This document shows positions 7,127-15,917 of a stretch of DNA of 47,821 nucleotides, one piece after another. The DNA is taken from contig JADFSO010000005.1 of NCBI GenBank assembly GCA_022560735.1, positions 1 through 47,821 of the forward strand, written 5' to 3'. The first letter of the stretch is position 1. Each line of letters starts with the position of its first letter. The stretch is from Pseudomonadota bacterium (GTDB lineage Bacteria; Pseudomonadota; Gammaproteobacteria; Steroidobacterales; MnTg04). A model generated the notes under the pieces. The model was not told where the DNA came from and ran no database searches. It worked only from the letters and a program-made list of their open reading frames with translations. The position numbers and the translations under genes were made by a program.

Positions 7127-8461
7127 ATGATAACGGCGAAACATCATTTTGCCAGCAGCGGGACTTTCTTGAGCAAAACCGATCCATCGATGGCCAGCCT
7201 TTATGTCAGCGAGGCTGCGGACCGCTGCGTCAAATGTGGCCTGTGCCTGCCCCATTGCCCGACCTACGGACTCGAAATGCTGGAAAGCGACTCTCCGCGG
7301 GGGCGGATCGCGTTGATGGAGGGCCTGGCAAGCGGTGAACTGCCGGTGAGCGCTGGCATGATCCGCCACCTGGATCGGTGCCTGGGCTGCCGGGCCTGCG
7401 AGATCGCCTGCCCCGCCGAGGTGCCCTATGGCCGGCTGCTGGATACGGCGAGAGGCCTGCTGCGCGAGCAGCAGGTCAGACCGGGCCTCGGCTGGCGTTT
7501 TTTTGCCCTCGCCGTGCAATGGAGGTGGCTGGTCCGCCTCGGTGCAGTCTTCATGCAGACGCTTGGCCGGCTGCGCCGCGTCAGCGGGGTTTCATTCAAG
7601 CGGCGCGGCGGCCTGAGCCGTCTGTTGCGGCTGGTTCCCGACCGGGTTTCGCTATCGCGGCTGGCCGCTTTTCATCCGGCAAATGGCGCGGCGGAGAAAC
7701 TGGGTACGGTAGAACTTTTCACCGGTTGTCTTGGCGAAGCGCTGGAACAAGACACCTTGCGGGCGACCATCCGGGTGTTGAACCGGCTGGGTTTCGATGT
7801 CCGGGTCCCCGGCGAACAAGGCTGTTGTGGCGCTATCCACCAGCACGCCGGTTACCCGCGTAAAGCCGCGCAACTGGCGGCAAATAATATCGCGGCATTC
7901 ACCGGCGGCGGCGCCGTGATCGCGGTTTCAACCGGCTGCCTGGCCAGCCTGTGCGAATACGACGATTTTTTCCAGGACGAAGGCGAGCGCGACGACGCCA
8001 GGCAATTTGCTGCACGCTGCACCGACATCAACGAATTCCTGAATGAACGATTGCAAGCCGTGGCAGCGGACCCGGCGACGGTTGCCAAGTCGGATGTTGC
8101 GGCGGCGGCCGTGGCGCTGCACACCCCCTGTAGCCGCAAAGTGATACCGGGAAATTCGCAGGCGGCGCGGGAAATGCTGGCACGGCATGCGCATATCGAG
8201 TGCCTGCCACTCGGCAATGGGCAATGTTGCGGCGCCGCCGGCGCATACATGCTCGACCAGCCGGAGTTTTCGCAGGCGCTGGCCGAACGCTACGATATCG
8301 GCGTCGCGCCGCTGCTGCTGACCTCCAATATTGGCTGTCGCCTGCAACTGGAGGCCTTGTGCCGGCAACAAGGCATCGCCGCGACGGTCGCGCACCCGGT
8401 CAGCGTGCTGGCGGAGAGCGACCGCTTTTGGCAATCGACAGCCGTCCCTGATATATCATGA
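7127..8461 (+). CDS. GlcF-like iron-sulfur protein with two CCG domains
   Basis: The protein has two [4Fe-4S] motifs near the N-terminus ([13 protein letters not shown] and [13 protein letters not shown]). Two cysteine-rich CCG domains follow: TGCLGE...GEQGCCG in the middle and HTPCSR...GQCCGAAG near the end. This is the architecture of the glycolate oxidase iron-sulfur subunit GlcF and related heterodisulfide-reductase-like proteins. No GlcD/GlcE flavin subunits are nearby, so the substrate is open. The stop overlaps the coq7 start as ATGA, implying coupled translation and perhaps a link to quinone metabolism. The start is ambiguous: ATG 7127 has a weak AAGGG site, and ATG 7190 is also possible and begins with a more typical MASLYVSEA. 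Confidence 0.85.
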   Translation: MITAKHHFASSGTFLSKTDPSMASLYVSEAADRCVKCGLCLPHCPTYGLEMLESDSPRGRIALMEGLASGELPVSAGMIRHLDRCLGCRACEIACPAEVPYGRLLDTARGLLREQQVRPGLGWRFFALAVQWRWLVRLGAVFMQTLGRLRRVSGVSFKRRGGLSRLLRLVPDRVSLSRLAAFHPANGAAEKLGTVELFTGCLGEALEQDTLRATIRVLNRLGFDVRVPGEQGCCGAIHQHAGYPRKAAQLAANNIAAFTGGGAVIAVSTGCLASLCEYDDFFQDEGERDDARQFAARCTDINEFLNERLQAVAADPATVAKSDVAAAAVALHTPCSRKVIPGNSQAAREMLARHAHIECLPLGNGQCCGAAGAYMLDQPEFSQALAERYDIGVAPLLLTSNIGCRLQLEALCRQQGIAATVAHPVSVLAESDRFWQSTAVPDIS

Positions 8462-9108
8462 GCGATATGGAAAACCGTCAGCTGACTCCGTTGGATCGTT
8501 TGCTCGGCCAGGCCGACCAGGCTCTCAGGACCATGTTTGGGGGGCCGCCGCCGGCCACTCGTGAAAATCCGGCGGCCGACGCCGAATCTGATCTCAGCGA
8601 GGCGGAGCGCCAGCATATTGCCGGTCTCATGCGGGTCAATCACGCGGGTGAAATCGCGGCACAGGCCTTGTACCAGGGCCAGGCGCTGACCGCGCGGCTC
8701 GACACGGTGCGTGACGCGATGGAGCAGGCGGCCGAAGAGGAAAACGATCACCTGGCGTGGTGCGAAGAAAGGCTACGCGAACTCAACCATCAGACCAGCC
8801 GCCTGGACCCGCTTTGGTTCGCGGGATCTTTCGTGATCGGTGCGCTGGCAGGCCTGGCGGGCGACCGCTGGAGCCTGGGCTTCGTCGCCGAAACCGAGCG
8901 CCAGGTGGTAAAACACCTGGAATCACACCTTGCCCAGTTACCCGCAGGCGATCACCGTACCCGCGCCATTCTTGAGAAAATGAAAGCAGACGAAGAACGC
9001 CATGGCGAAACCGCCAGCCGTGCCGGTGGCGCGGAATTGCCCGAACCGGTGCGCAGGCTCATGAGCCTGGCCTCGAAGGTCATGACCAGGACGGCTTATC
9101 GGATCTGA
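8458..9108 (+). CDS. coq7: 2-polyprenyl-3-methyl-6-methoxy-1,4-benzoquinone monooxygenase (demethoxyubiquinone hydroxylase)
   Basis: The 216-residue di-iron carboxylate protein catalyses the hydroxylation that turns demethoxyubiquinone into the last hydroxylated intermediate of ubiquinone synthesis, on the inner face of the cytoplasmic membrane. Iron-ligand motifs are visible in four helices: [31 protein letters not shown] and [10 protein letters not shown] hydrophobic helix ([16 protein letters not shown]) suits membrane association. Its presence means the aerobic Coq7 route is used rather than the larger UbiF flavoenzyme. It overlaps the preceding Fe-S gene by four bases and converges on speD, an arrangement also found in pseudomonads. 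Confidence 0.95.
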   Translation: MSDMENRQLTPLDRLLGQADQALRTMFGGPPPATRENPAADAESDLSEAERQHIAGLMRVNHAGEIAAQALYQGQALTARLDTVRDAMEQAAEEENDHLAWCEERLRELNHQTSRLDPLWFAGSFVIGALAGLAGDRWSLGFVAETERQVVKHLESHLAQLPAGDHRTRAILEKMKADEERHGETASRAGGAELPEPVRRLMSLASKVMTRTAYRI

Positions 9109-9134
9109 CAGATCGGCCCTGGCACGGACTGAGG

Positions 9135-9935
9135 TCAGCCGGAAAAATTCCGGCCGTAAAAAATCTCCTGCATCTCGCGATCGATCTGGCGCGCGATTTC
9201 ATCGAGTTCCACGGGCTCGAACTCGTCCACGCCGGAGCCAAACAGGTAACGGTCGAGATCGGTTTCGCGCAGTTTCAGCTTGCTGTGAAAAAACTGTTGC
9301 TGCGGCATATTGTCTTCTTCGATGTGGAAATCGGCGAGAACCTCCGGCGAAATGAAATCGCTGATCGAGTCGATTTCGTGATCGATGTAGTGCTTGGTGC
9401 CCTTCAAATCCCGAGTGAAACCCCGCACCTTGTAATCCATGATGCAGATATCCGACTCGAATTCGCCGATCAGGTAGTCGAGCGCTTTTAGCGGCGAAAT
9501 CTCGCCACAGGTTGCCACGTCGATGTCCGCGCGAAAGGTGCAGATTCCCTGGTCCGGATGGCTTTCCGGGTAGGTGTGGACGGTCAGGTGGCTTTTGTCG
9601 AGGTGGGCCACGACCGCGCCGGGCAGCAACGGATGGTTCAATGGCACTTCGATGGGCCCTTCGGCCACCAGCAAGGTCACGCTCGCGCCTTGTGGGTCAT
9701 AGTCCTGGCGGGCGATATTCAATATATTGGCGCCGATCATGTCGGCAACCTGGGTCAGGATGCCGGTCAAGCGATCGGCGTTGTATTCCTCATCGATATA
9801 CTCGATGTATTCGAGGCGGTGCGCGGGCGAACGCGCATAGCAAACATCGTAGATGTTGAAGCTCAGGGTCTTGGTCAGATTGTTAAAGCCATGCAAGGCC
9901 AACTTGCCGTTGCTGGAGACTGAGCGCGTAGTCAT
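9135..9935 (-). CDS. speD: S-adenosylmethionine decarboxylase proenzyme
   Basis: The 266-residue protein is the enterobacterial-type (long) SpeD. It makes decarboxylated SAM, the aminopropyl donor for spermidine. The proenzyme cuts itself at K114-S115 in [14 protein letters not shown], turning the serine into the pyruvoyl cofactor. The downstream [24 protein letters not shown] region is typical. ATG 9935 gives the family start, and a GGATGG-like ribosome-binding site lies upstream. It is divergent from crp with a 194-base shared regulatory region and convergent with coq7. The speE partner is not in the window. Confidence 0.95.
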   Translation of the reverse strand: MTTRSVSSNGKLALHGFNNLTKTLSFNIYDVCYARSPAHRLEYIEYIDEEYNADRLTGILTQVADMIGANILNIARQDYDPQGASVTLLVAEGPIEVPLNHPLLPGAVVAHLDKSHLTVHTYPESHPDQGICTFRADIDVATCGEISPLKALDYLIGEFESDICIMDYKVRGFTRDLKGTKHYIDHEIDSISDFISPEVLADFHIEEDNMPQQQFFHSKLKLRETDLDRYLFGSGVDEFEPVELDEIARQIDREMQEIFYGRNFSG

Positions 9936-10057
9936 CTGGTCGCCATCCGCTTTGATTTTTGTCAGCGCCAATTTGGAAAAAGCACCGTATTTTATCCTCA
10001 AGCCGCCGGTCTGGCGACTTTTTTCGCATGCCGCCGGCGCAAAAGAAAAATCCCGAC

Positions 10058-10086
10058 TTGCCCCTGGGCCCTGCATTAGGTAAAAC
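10058..10086 (+). promoter_or_regulatory. Possible promoter of crp
   Basis: TTGCCC (10058-10063) and TAAAAC (10081-10086) are 17 bases apart, 43 bases before the crp start. Neither box is a full consensus. The speD-crp gap probably also holds the speD promoter, which I could not place with confidence. Confidence 0.35.
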
Positions 10087-10129
10087 TAGCGTGCGATTCT
10101 TCCTTTTTTCGCAAAACCGGGGCTTACCC

Positions 10130-10786
10130 ATGAACAAGGCCGAAAAAGCGCTTAGCGATATCCCGGCAATCAACAACTTTTTACGTTATTGCCGCATACG
10201 GACCGTGCCGCAGAAAACCGTGGTTATTCACGCAGGCGACCTGCCCGATATTTTGTATTACCTGGTTGAAGGCTCGGTCGAGGTCATGATCGAGGATGAA
10301 GACGGCAATGAAATGGTCCTGGCCTACCTGAACAAGGGCGAATTCTTCGGTGAAATGGGTCTGTTTTACGAACAGCCGACCCGCAGCGCGTGGGTGCGCA
10401 CGCGGGTCGAATGCGAACTGGCCGAGATGACCTACCCGAGATTCCGCCAGATCGCCGCCGAATCACCGGGGCTGATTTTCGAACTCGCCACCCAGTTGGC
10501 CAGCCGCCTCAACCGGACCAATCGCAAGCTCGGCGATCTCGCGTTTGTCGATGTCACCGGGCGGATAGCGCACGCGATCATGGATTTGTGCAACGAACCG
10601 GATGCGATGACGCACCCGGACGGGATGCAGATCAAAGTCAGCCGCCAGGAATTGAGCCGGCTGGTCGGTTGCTCGCGGGAAATGGCGGGCCGGGTGCTTA
10701 AGGTACTCGAGGAACAGGGCCTGGTAACGGCCAAGGGCAAGACCATCGTCGTTTTCAACGCCCGGCCGGGTGGCAATACCCGATAA
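10130..10786 (+). CDS. crp: cAMP-responsive transcription regulator CRP (Vfr/Clp-type)
   Basis: The 218-residue protein has an N-terminal cyclic-nucleotide-binding domain with the phosphate-binding cassette FFGEMGLFYEQPTRSAWVR. A C-terminal winged helix-turn-helix (VSRQELSRLVGCSREMAGRVLKVLEEQGL) follows, with the GKTIVVF wing close to E. coli CRP. It is a global activator/repressor. In pseudomonads the orthologue is Vfr (cAMP) and in xanthomonads Clp (cyclic di-GMP); which ligand acts here cannot be told by eye. ATG 10130 matches the family start. It is divergent from speD and convergent on trpG, separated by a strong bidirectional hairpin. Confidence 0.93.
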   Translation: MNKAEKALSDIPAINNFLRYCRIRTVPQKTVVIHAGDLPDILYYLVEGSVEVMIEDEDGNEMVLAYLNKGEFFGEMGLFYEQPTRSAWVRTRVECELAEMTYPRFRQIAAESPGLIFELATQLASRLNRTNRKLGDLAFVDVTGRIAHAIMDLCNEPDAMTHPDGMQIKVSRQELSRLVGCSREMAGRVLKVLEEQGLVTAKGKTIVVFNARPGGNTR

Positions 10787-10788
10787 CC

Positions 10789-10830
10789 GCGGCGCTTGAT
10801 CGACAAGGGGTCATGGGCATCAAGCGCCGC
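10789..10830. terminator. Bidirectional terminator between crp and trpG
   Basis: GCGGCGCTTGAT (10789-10800) and ATCAAGCGCCGC (10819-10830) are perfect 12-base complements around an 18-base spacer, starting two bases after the crp stop. CCCTGCTTTT follows on the plus side. It sits between converging genes and should stop transcription from both. Confidence 0.75.
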
Positions 10831-10842
10831 CCCTGCTTTTGC

Positions 10843-11451
10843 TCAGGCGCAGTGGCGATTGCGGGCGTAACCTTCCAGCGACAGAAAATTCCTTAGCAGG
10901 GCGTGACCATTGCGGGTCAATATGGACTCCGGGTGGAACTGCACACCCTGGACCGGCAGTTCGCGATGTCGCAAGCCCATAATCTCATCGTTGGCGCCAT
11001 CGCCGCCCCGGGTCCAGGCGGTGACTTCAAGACACTCGGGCAGACTATCGGCATCGACGATCAACGAATGATAGCGGGCCGCTTCCAGTGGCTGTTCGAT
11101 ACCCCGGTACAGATGGCGGCCATCGTGCCAGACCCTGGAGGGTTTGCCATGCATGATCGCGCGCGCATGTATCGTTTTACCGCCGAAGGCCTCGGCGATG
11201 CCCTGGTGACCCAGGCAAACACCCAGGATCGGTATTTCGCCGGCGAGTTCGCGCACCGCCTGCACCGAAATACCTGCCTTTTCCGGCGTACCCGGCCCCG
11301 GGGAGATCACCAGGTAAGCGGGCGACCGGCGCCGGATATCGGCGACGCTTATTTTGTCGTTGCGATAAACCTGGACATCCTCACCCAGTTCCCCGAAGTA
11401 CTGCACGAGGTTGTAGGTAAAGGAATCGTAGTTGTCGATCATCAACAACAC
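10843..11451 (-). CDS. trpG: Anthranilate / aminodeoxychorismate synthase glutamine amidotransferase subunit
   Basis: The 202-residue class I glutamine amidotransferase releases ammonia from glutamine for TrpE (anthranilate) or PabB (aminodeoxychorismate). Visible features are LLMIDNYDSFTYNL at the start, the oxyanion loop PGPGTPEKAG, nucleophile C79 in LGVCLGHQ, and H173/E175 in QFHPESI. GTG 11451 is chosen to keep the usual LLMIDNYDSF start; ATG 11442 is the alternative. In relatives trpG is followed by trpD and trpC before crp; both are missing here, as are trpE and gph toward rpe. The subunit may therefore serve folate synthesis (PabA role). Confidence 0.9.
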   Translation of the reverse strand: MLLMIDNYDSFTYNLVQYFGELGEDVQVYRNDKISVADIRRRSPAYLVISPGPGTPEKAGISVQAVRELAGEIPILGVCLGHQGIAEAFGGKTIHARAIMHGKPSRVWHDGRHLYRGIEQPLEAARYHSLIVDADSLPECLEVTAWTRGGDGANDEIMGLRHRELPVQGVQFHPESILTRNGHALLRNFLSLEGYARNRHCA

Positions 11452-11470
11452 GGCTGAAATACCTGCCGGG

Positions 11471-12139
11471 TCAGGCGGCAGCAAGCTGCTCGCGCATGGC
11501 GGCAATTGTGGCCTGGTAATCGTCGGTGCCAAAAATAGCTGAGCCGGAAACGAAGGTGTCGGCACCGGCTGCAGCGATCTGCGCGATATTGTCCAGCTTG
11601 ACGCCACCGTCTATCTCCAGGCGTATATCGAAGCCGCTGGCGTCGATTATTTCACGCGCCTTGCGCAACTTGTCCAGCGCCGACGGGATAAAGCTCTGCC
11701 CGCCAAACCCCGGGTTGACCGACATGATCAGCACCATATCGATTTTATCCAGCGCATATTCGAGCCAGCTCAGCGGCGTCGCCGGGTTGAATACCAGCCC
11801 GGACTTGCAACCGAGACCACGGATGAGCTGCAGGCTGCGATCCACATGAGCGCTGGCCTCGGGGTGAAAAGTGATGTAATCCGCGCCGGCGCCGGCGAAG
11901 TCCGGAATGATGCGATCCACCGGATCGACCATCAGATGCACGTCTATCGGCGCGGTTACGCCATGCTTGCGCAGCGCTTCGCAGATCAGCGGGCCGATGG
12001 TCAGGTTGGGCACGAAATGGTTGTCCATGACATCGAAGTGGACGATATCGGCGCCAGCCGCCAGCACGGCATCGACCTCCTCCCCGAGGCGGGCGAAATC
12101 GGCGGATAATATCGAAGGCGCAATCAGGTAATCTGACAT
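11471..12139 (-). CDS. rpe: Ribulose-phosphate 3-epimerase
   Basis: The 222-residue TIM-barrel enzyme interconverts ribulose 5-phosphate and xylulose 5-phosphate in the pentose phosphate pathway. Family motifs are clear: [15 protein letters not shown], the metal/catalytic [32 protein letters not shown] and the phosphate-binding EIDGGV plus SGSAIFG. ATG 12139 gives the standard start. It is 19 bases upstream of trpG in the same direction and follows djlA by about 96 bases. In relatives gph and trpE usually follow rpe; here trpG comes directly. Confidence 0.97.
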   Translation of the reverse strand: MSDYLIAPSILSADFARLGEEVDAVLAAGADIVHFDVMDNHFVPNLTIGPLICEALRKHGVTAPIDVHLMVDPVDRIIPDFAGAGADYITFHPEASAHVDRSLQLIRGLGCKSGLVFNPATPLSWLEYALDKIDMVLIMSVNPGFGGQSFIPSALDKLRKAREIIDASGFDIRLEIDGGVKLDNIAQIAAAGADTFVSGSAIFGTDDYQATIAAMREQLAAA

Positions 12140-12235
12140 GGTGAGTCCTGTCGAATCCGGGTGCGAAAAACTGCCGGCCACAGTACACCACAAAGACCGC
12201 CAGAAAAACCACGGGCTCGCTATCTGCGTTTTTCT

Positions 12236-13030
12236 TTACCTCAACCCGCGGGTTTTCTTGATCAGGTCGTATGCGGCCCGGATTTCCCGAACCTTGACCT
12301 TGGCCTCCTCCATCATGGCTTCGGGCAGGCCCTTGGCCACCAGTTTGTCGGGGTGATGCTGGTTCATCAGGCGCCGGTAGGCCGTCTTGAAGTCGCGGTC
12401 GCTGGCATTCTTCGCCACACCCAGCACCTTGTAGGAGCGCGCCAGTTCGTCCTCCGGAGACCTGGCGTCCTTGGACCCGCCCATATGCAATCGAACCAGT
12501 TCCTCGATCTGCGCGAGTTCCGCCCGGCTCAGGCCCAGTTCCTGGCAGATCATCCACAGAATTTCCCGCTCCCGCGGGTGCATGCCGGTACCGATCATGG
12601 CCGCCTGGACCTGCAGCTCGACGAAAGCGCGCGTCAATCCCGCGTGAAAATGACTGAACTTGCGAAACCTGCGTAAACACTCGCGTAACGGGAAATCCGG
12701 CCGCTTGCCCTCGGTGAACCAGGCGATCGCCTGCGTGACCTGCTCCGGGGTCATGCGCATCTGGCGCATCACGCTGCGGGCGGTGTGAATTTCCTGCTCG
12801 GAAACCTGGCCATCGGCCTTGGCCATGTGCCCCATCACCTGAAATGTCGTACGGACAAAGGTTTCGCGGGCACGTTGCGGATTGAGACCGCCCAGGTTGA
12901 TGGCACCGGCGCGCCCGAATCCCTTGTCGAACTGGTGCCCCAGGAAAACCCCGATCACAAGGCCGAGGGGCCCGCCGAATATCAGGCCAATAAAGGCGCC
13001 GATCAATTTGCCGATAAATGCATCCGGCAT
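12236..13030 (-). CDS. djlA: Membrane-anchored DnaJ-like co-chaperone DjlA
   Basis: The protein has an N-terminal glycine-rich membrane segment (IGKLIGAFIGLIFGGPLGLVIGVFLGHQFDKG), a central TerB-like helical domain (about residues 55-175) and a C-terminal J domain with the HPD motif in RRLMNQHHPDKL. This is the DjlA layout: a co-chaperone stimulating DnaK at the inner membrane, linked in E. coli to capsule regulation through Rcs. ATG 13030 aligns with the E. coli start; an in-frame ATG at 13060 adds ten residues and cannot be excluded. Its length (264) is normal. It is divergent from the unknown gene at 13148. Confidence 0.92.
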   Translation of the reverse strand: MPDAFIGKLIGAFIGLIFGGPLGLVIGVFLGHQFDKGFGRAGAINLGGLNPQRARETFVRTTFQVMGHMAKADGQVSEQEIHTARSVMRQMRMTPEQVTQAIAWFTEGKRPDFPLRECLRRFRKFSHFHAGLTRAFVELQVQAAMIGTGMHPREREILWMICQELGLSRAELAQIEELVRLHMGGSKDARSPEDELARSYKVLGVAKNASDRDFKTAYRRLMNQHHPDKLVAKGLPEAMMEEAKVKVREIRAAYDLIKKTRGLR

Positions 13031-13147
13031 CAGCGGCGCCCGTGCTCCGGTAGCCCGCATATTGACCACATTTGACTTGACCGTAACCCTCGATGGCTGA
13101 GAAAATTCGTCGCTTCCATGGACCGACTTTAACCCAAGGCCAAATAG

Positions 13148-13678
13148 ATGGTAAGCAAAGACAACAGTCACGGCGCGACCGGTGACCGCCAATCGGTACT
13201 CCGAGAAGTGATCAGCAAGGCGCTGGTTTTTGGTGAAAAGAGTGCAAAAAACGTACCCCCGGAAATCTTCGAAGACCTGGTCATGCACGATTATTTTCTG
13301 TTTTTCATTTATGGTGCGGTGGATGCGCTCGGCGATGACGAACGCCTGGACGAGAAACTGACCGCCGCCGAAAAACAGGCGACCATGGCGGAGACGATGG
13401 CAGCATTCGGCACCGCGACCGGAGAACAGATCGTGGCCACCGTGAAGCTGCTTGAGCGCGCCGCCGATGACGCGGCGCTCGCCATCAAAAGCGCCGGCCG
13501 CGAGGCGGCGACCGACTGGGCCTGGGGAGAAAACGACCAGGCGACCGAACGATTCGTCGCCTTGCTGGAAGACCCCGCCAATTTTCCGCGCGAGGTCGAG
13601 CAGGTTTTGAAACCGCTGGAGAACGAGGCCGAAAGCAGCCCGCCGGCCGGCAGCGACGACTTCGATATCATCAAGTAA
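13148..13678 (+). CDS. Uncharacterised 176-residue protein in the purC operon
   Basis: I do not recognise a family. The product is mostly helical, acidic and soluble, with no signal peptide or membrane segment. It has an alanine-rich middle (about residues 85-125) and a low-complexity acidic tail ending in SDDFDIIK. The coding signal is good: it is the only sensible frame in this stretch, and purC follows 12 bases after its stop, so the two are probably co-transcribed. A role linked to purine synthesis is only suggested by position. The gene is divergent from djlA. Confidence 0.65.
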   Translation: MVSKDNSHGATGDRQSVLREVISKALVFGEKSAKNVPPEIFEDLVMHDYFLFFIYGAVDALGDDERLDEKLTAAEKQATMAETMAAFGTATGEQIVATVKLLERAADDAALAIKSAGREAATDWAWGENDQATERFVALLEDPANFPREVEQVLKPLENEAESSPPAGSDDFDIIK

Positions 13679-13690
13679 TTTTCCCGGACT

Positions 13691-14602
13691 ATGGTAATGA
13701 GCACTGCACTGACACCCCCCGAAGCCTTGTTCGAATCGAATTTGCCCAGCCTGCAAAAGATTGGCAGCGGCAAGGTTCGCGATCTGTACGCGATCGACGA
13801 CCAGCACATGCTGATCGTGACCTCGGATCGTCTGTCGGCGTTCGATGTCGTGCTACCGGACCCAATCCCCGGCAAGGGACGCGTCCTGACCGCGATTTCG
13901 AATTTCTGGTTTACAAAAACCCGCCATATCATCGCCAACCACATTGCCGATCTCCCGCTGAGCGAAGTCCTGCCGGACCCTGTTGAGCGCAGTCAGGTCG
14001 AGGGCCGGGCCATGGTTGTCAAAAAGCTCAAGGCGCTGCCGATCGAGGCGGTCGTGCGTGGCTATCTGATCGGTTCGGGCTGGAAGGATTACCAGGCGAC
14101 CGGCGCGGTGTGCGGCATCGAACTCGCGGCGGGTCTGCAATTGGCGGATCGTTTGCCCGAACCGATTTACACACCGGCTACCAAGGCGGCTATCGGCGAG
14201 CACGACGAGAATATTCCCTATGAGAAAACGGTGGAGTTGCTGGGCGAGGATATCGCCGCCCAGGCTCGCGATACTGCGCTGGCGTTGTACCGCTTCGCCG
14301 CTGAATATGCGCTGGAACGCGGCATCATCATCGCGGATACCAAGTTCGAGTTTGGTCTCGATGAAAACCAGCGGCTGATCCTGATCGATGAGGCGCTGAC
14401 CCCCGACTCATCGCGTTTCTGGCCGGCGGACAGTTATCGTCCGGGCATCTCTCCGCAGAGCTTTGACAAGCAATTCGTGCGCGACTACCTGGAAACGCTG
14501 GACTGGGACAAGACCCCGCCCGCTCCATCGCTGCCCGAGGATATCGTTCGCCGCAGCAGCGAAAAGTATGCCGAAGCGCTGAACCGGCTGACTGCTGACT
14601 GA
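13691..14602 (+). CDS. purC: Phosphoribosylaminoimidazole-succinocarboxamide synthase (SAICAR synthetase)
   Basis: This enzyme couples CAIR and aspartate using ATP in step eight of purine synthesis. The 303-residue protein is the longer, yeast Ade1-like form: [59 protein letters not shown] and DTKFEFGLD...[16 protein letters not shown] 13691 is used; ATG 13697 is two codons inside and equally possible. It lies between an unknown gene (12 bases before) and yihY (12 bases after). purE is 8.7 kb away in the same direction. Confidence 0.96.
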   Translation: MVMSTALTPPEALFESNLPSLQKIGSGKVRDLYAIDDQHMLIVTSDRLSAFDVVLPDPIPGKGRVLTAISNFWFTKTRHIIANHIADLPLSEVLPDPVERSQVEGRAMVVKKLKALPIEAVVRGYLIGSGWKDYQATGAVCGIELAAGLQLADRLPEPIYTPATKAAIGEHDENIPYEKTVELLGEDIAAQARDTALALYRFAAEYALERGIIIADTKFEFGLDENQRLILIDEALTPDSSRFWPADSYRPGISPQSFDKQFVRDYLETLDWDKTPPAPSLPEDIVRRSSEKYAEALNRLTAD

Positions 14603-14614
14603 CCGGCAGACCAG

Positions 14615-15907
14615 ATGCTCGAACGCCTGAAAAATCTCGCGGGTGAGGCACTGTGGAATCCCGCGATCGATAAATCGACAGCCATCGAGCATCGGCTGCT
14701 GAGATCACTGCGCCTGCCTTATGCGCTGGCACGCGACATGGCGGGCGGTGCGCTCAGCCTGCGCGCGATGAGCCTCGTCTATACGACCATGCTGTCCATC
14801 GTGCCGCTGCTGGCGTTCAGTTTCTCGGTGCTCAAGGGTCTGGGCGTACACAGGAAACTCGAACCCCTGCTGTTCAAATTTTTCGAGCCGCTGGGTGAAC
14901 GCGGCGCCGAGCTGACCGGGCAGGTCATCGGCTTCGTCGACAACGTGAAAGGCAGTGTGCTCGGCAGCGTCGGCCTGTTGTTCCTGATCTGGACCGTTTT
15001 TTCCATGGTGCAGAAGATCGAGGACAGTTTTAACTATGTCTGGCAAGTCGAAAAGCCGCGCAGCCTGGCTCGCCGGTTCAGCGAATACATCAGCGTGATT
15101 TTGATCGGACCGGTAATCGTGGTGTTCGCGCTTGGCATGATCGCTTCGATAAACAACACGGCGCTGGTCCAGAAACTGGCCGCGATCGAACCCTTTGGCA
15201 GCACCTTGATACTGGCGGGTAACCTGGCGCCTTATGTGCTCATCGTCCTGTTGTTCAGTTTCGTTTATGCGTTCGTGCCAAACACCTCGGTAAGAATTCG
15301 CGCGGCCCTCGGTGGCGGAGCGATTGCCGGGATACTCTGGGCCTTCACCGGTGCGGTGTTCGCATCGTTTGTCGCCAGTTCGAGTTCGCGCGCCGCCATT
15401 TACTCCGGGTTTGCGATTGTCCTGGTGGCGCTGATCTGGCTTTACCTGAGCTGGCTGATCCTGCTGCTGGGCGCCCAGATTTCGTTTTACCTCCAGCGAC
15501 CTGAGTACATGCGCCATGGCAGGCGACAGATCGCGCCGGTCGGTCAGTTGCGCGAAGGCCTCGCGCTGTCGGTGATGATCAATGTCGCCCAGTCCTTTCG
15601 TGATAACGCCTTGCAATGGTCGGTCAACCGGCTGGCGGCAAGCCTGGGGGTACCCGCGACCGCGCTGAGCCCGGTCGTCGACCGTTTGCTGGCCAGCGGC
15701 ATGCTGGCGATTACCGAGGATGAAAAGCTGCTGCCAGGACGCGAACTCAACCGCATCCGGATTGGAGATATACTCTCGGCGATTCGCGAGAACCGGGATA
15801 TTCCAGGCCTCGTATGGGAAGCGAAAGTCAGCGCGCTGACCGCCAGGGTAAATGACGCGATATCCGGCGCGACCGGAGACACGACACTGGCGGATATGCT
15901 GGACTAA
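14615..15907 (+). CDS. YihY-family (UPF0761) inner-membrane protein with C-terminal winged-helix region
   Basis: The 430-residue protein has about six membrane segments in residues 60-285 and the YihY/RNase BN-like family signature (SLVYTTMLSIVPLLAFSFS, SMVQKIEDSFNYVWQ, and IYSGFAIVLVALIWLYLSWLI). Despite the old RNase BN name, these are membrane proteins of unknown function. Beyond the E. coli YihY length, residues from about 310 form a soluble cytoplasmic domain that looks like a winged helix (NRLAASLGVPATALSPVVDRLLASGMLAI), possibly a sensing or binding module. It follows purC closely and converges on pmbA with ten bases between stops. Confidence 0.88.
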   Translation: MLERLKNLAGEALWNPAIDKSTAIEHRLLRSLRLPYALARDMAGGALSLRAMSLVYTTMLSIVPLLAFSFSVLKGLGVHRKLEPLLFKFFEPLGERGAELTGQVIGFVDNVKGSVLGSVGLLFLIWTVFSMVQKIEDSFNYVWQVEKPRSLARRFSEYISVILIGPVIVVFALGMIASINNTALVQKLAAIEPFGSTLILAGNLAPYVLIVLLFSFVYAFVPNTSVRIRAALGGGAIAGILWAFTGAVFASFVASSSSRAAIYSGFAIVLVALIWLYLSWLILLLGAQISFYLQRPEYMRHGRRQIAPVGQLREGLALSVMINVAQSFRDNALQWSVNRLAASLGVPATALSPVVDRLLASGMLAITEDEKLLPGRELNRIRIGDILSAIRENRDIPGLVWEAKVSALTARVNDAISGATGDTTLADMLD

Positions 15908-15917
15908 AACTCTATCG

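Noticed and set aside
9137..9155. GCCGGAAAAATTCCGGC hairpin at the coq7/speD convergence
   Set aside because: It lies inside the end of speD and has no T tract on either side; probably coding palindrome.
13031..13807. Upstream in-frame extension of djlA covering the gene at 13148-13678
   Set aside because: The extension has no DjlA similarity, and the membrane segment at the true start follows ATG 13030. The plus-strand gene fits the purC operon better.
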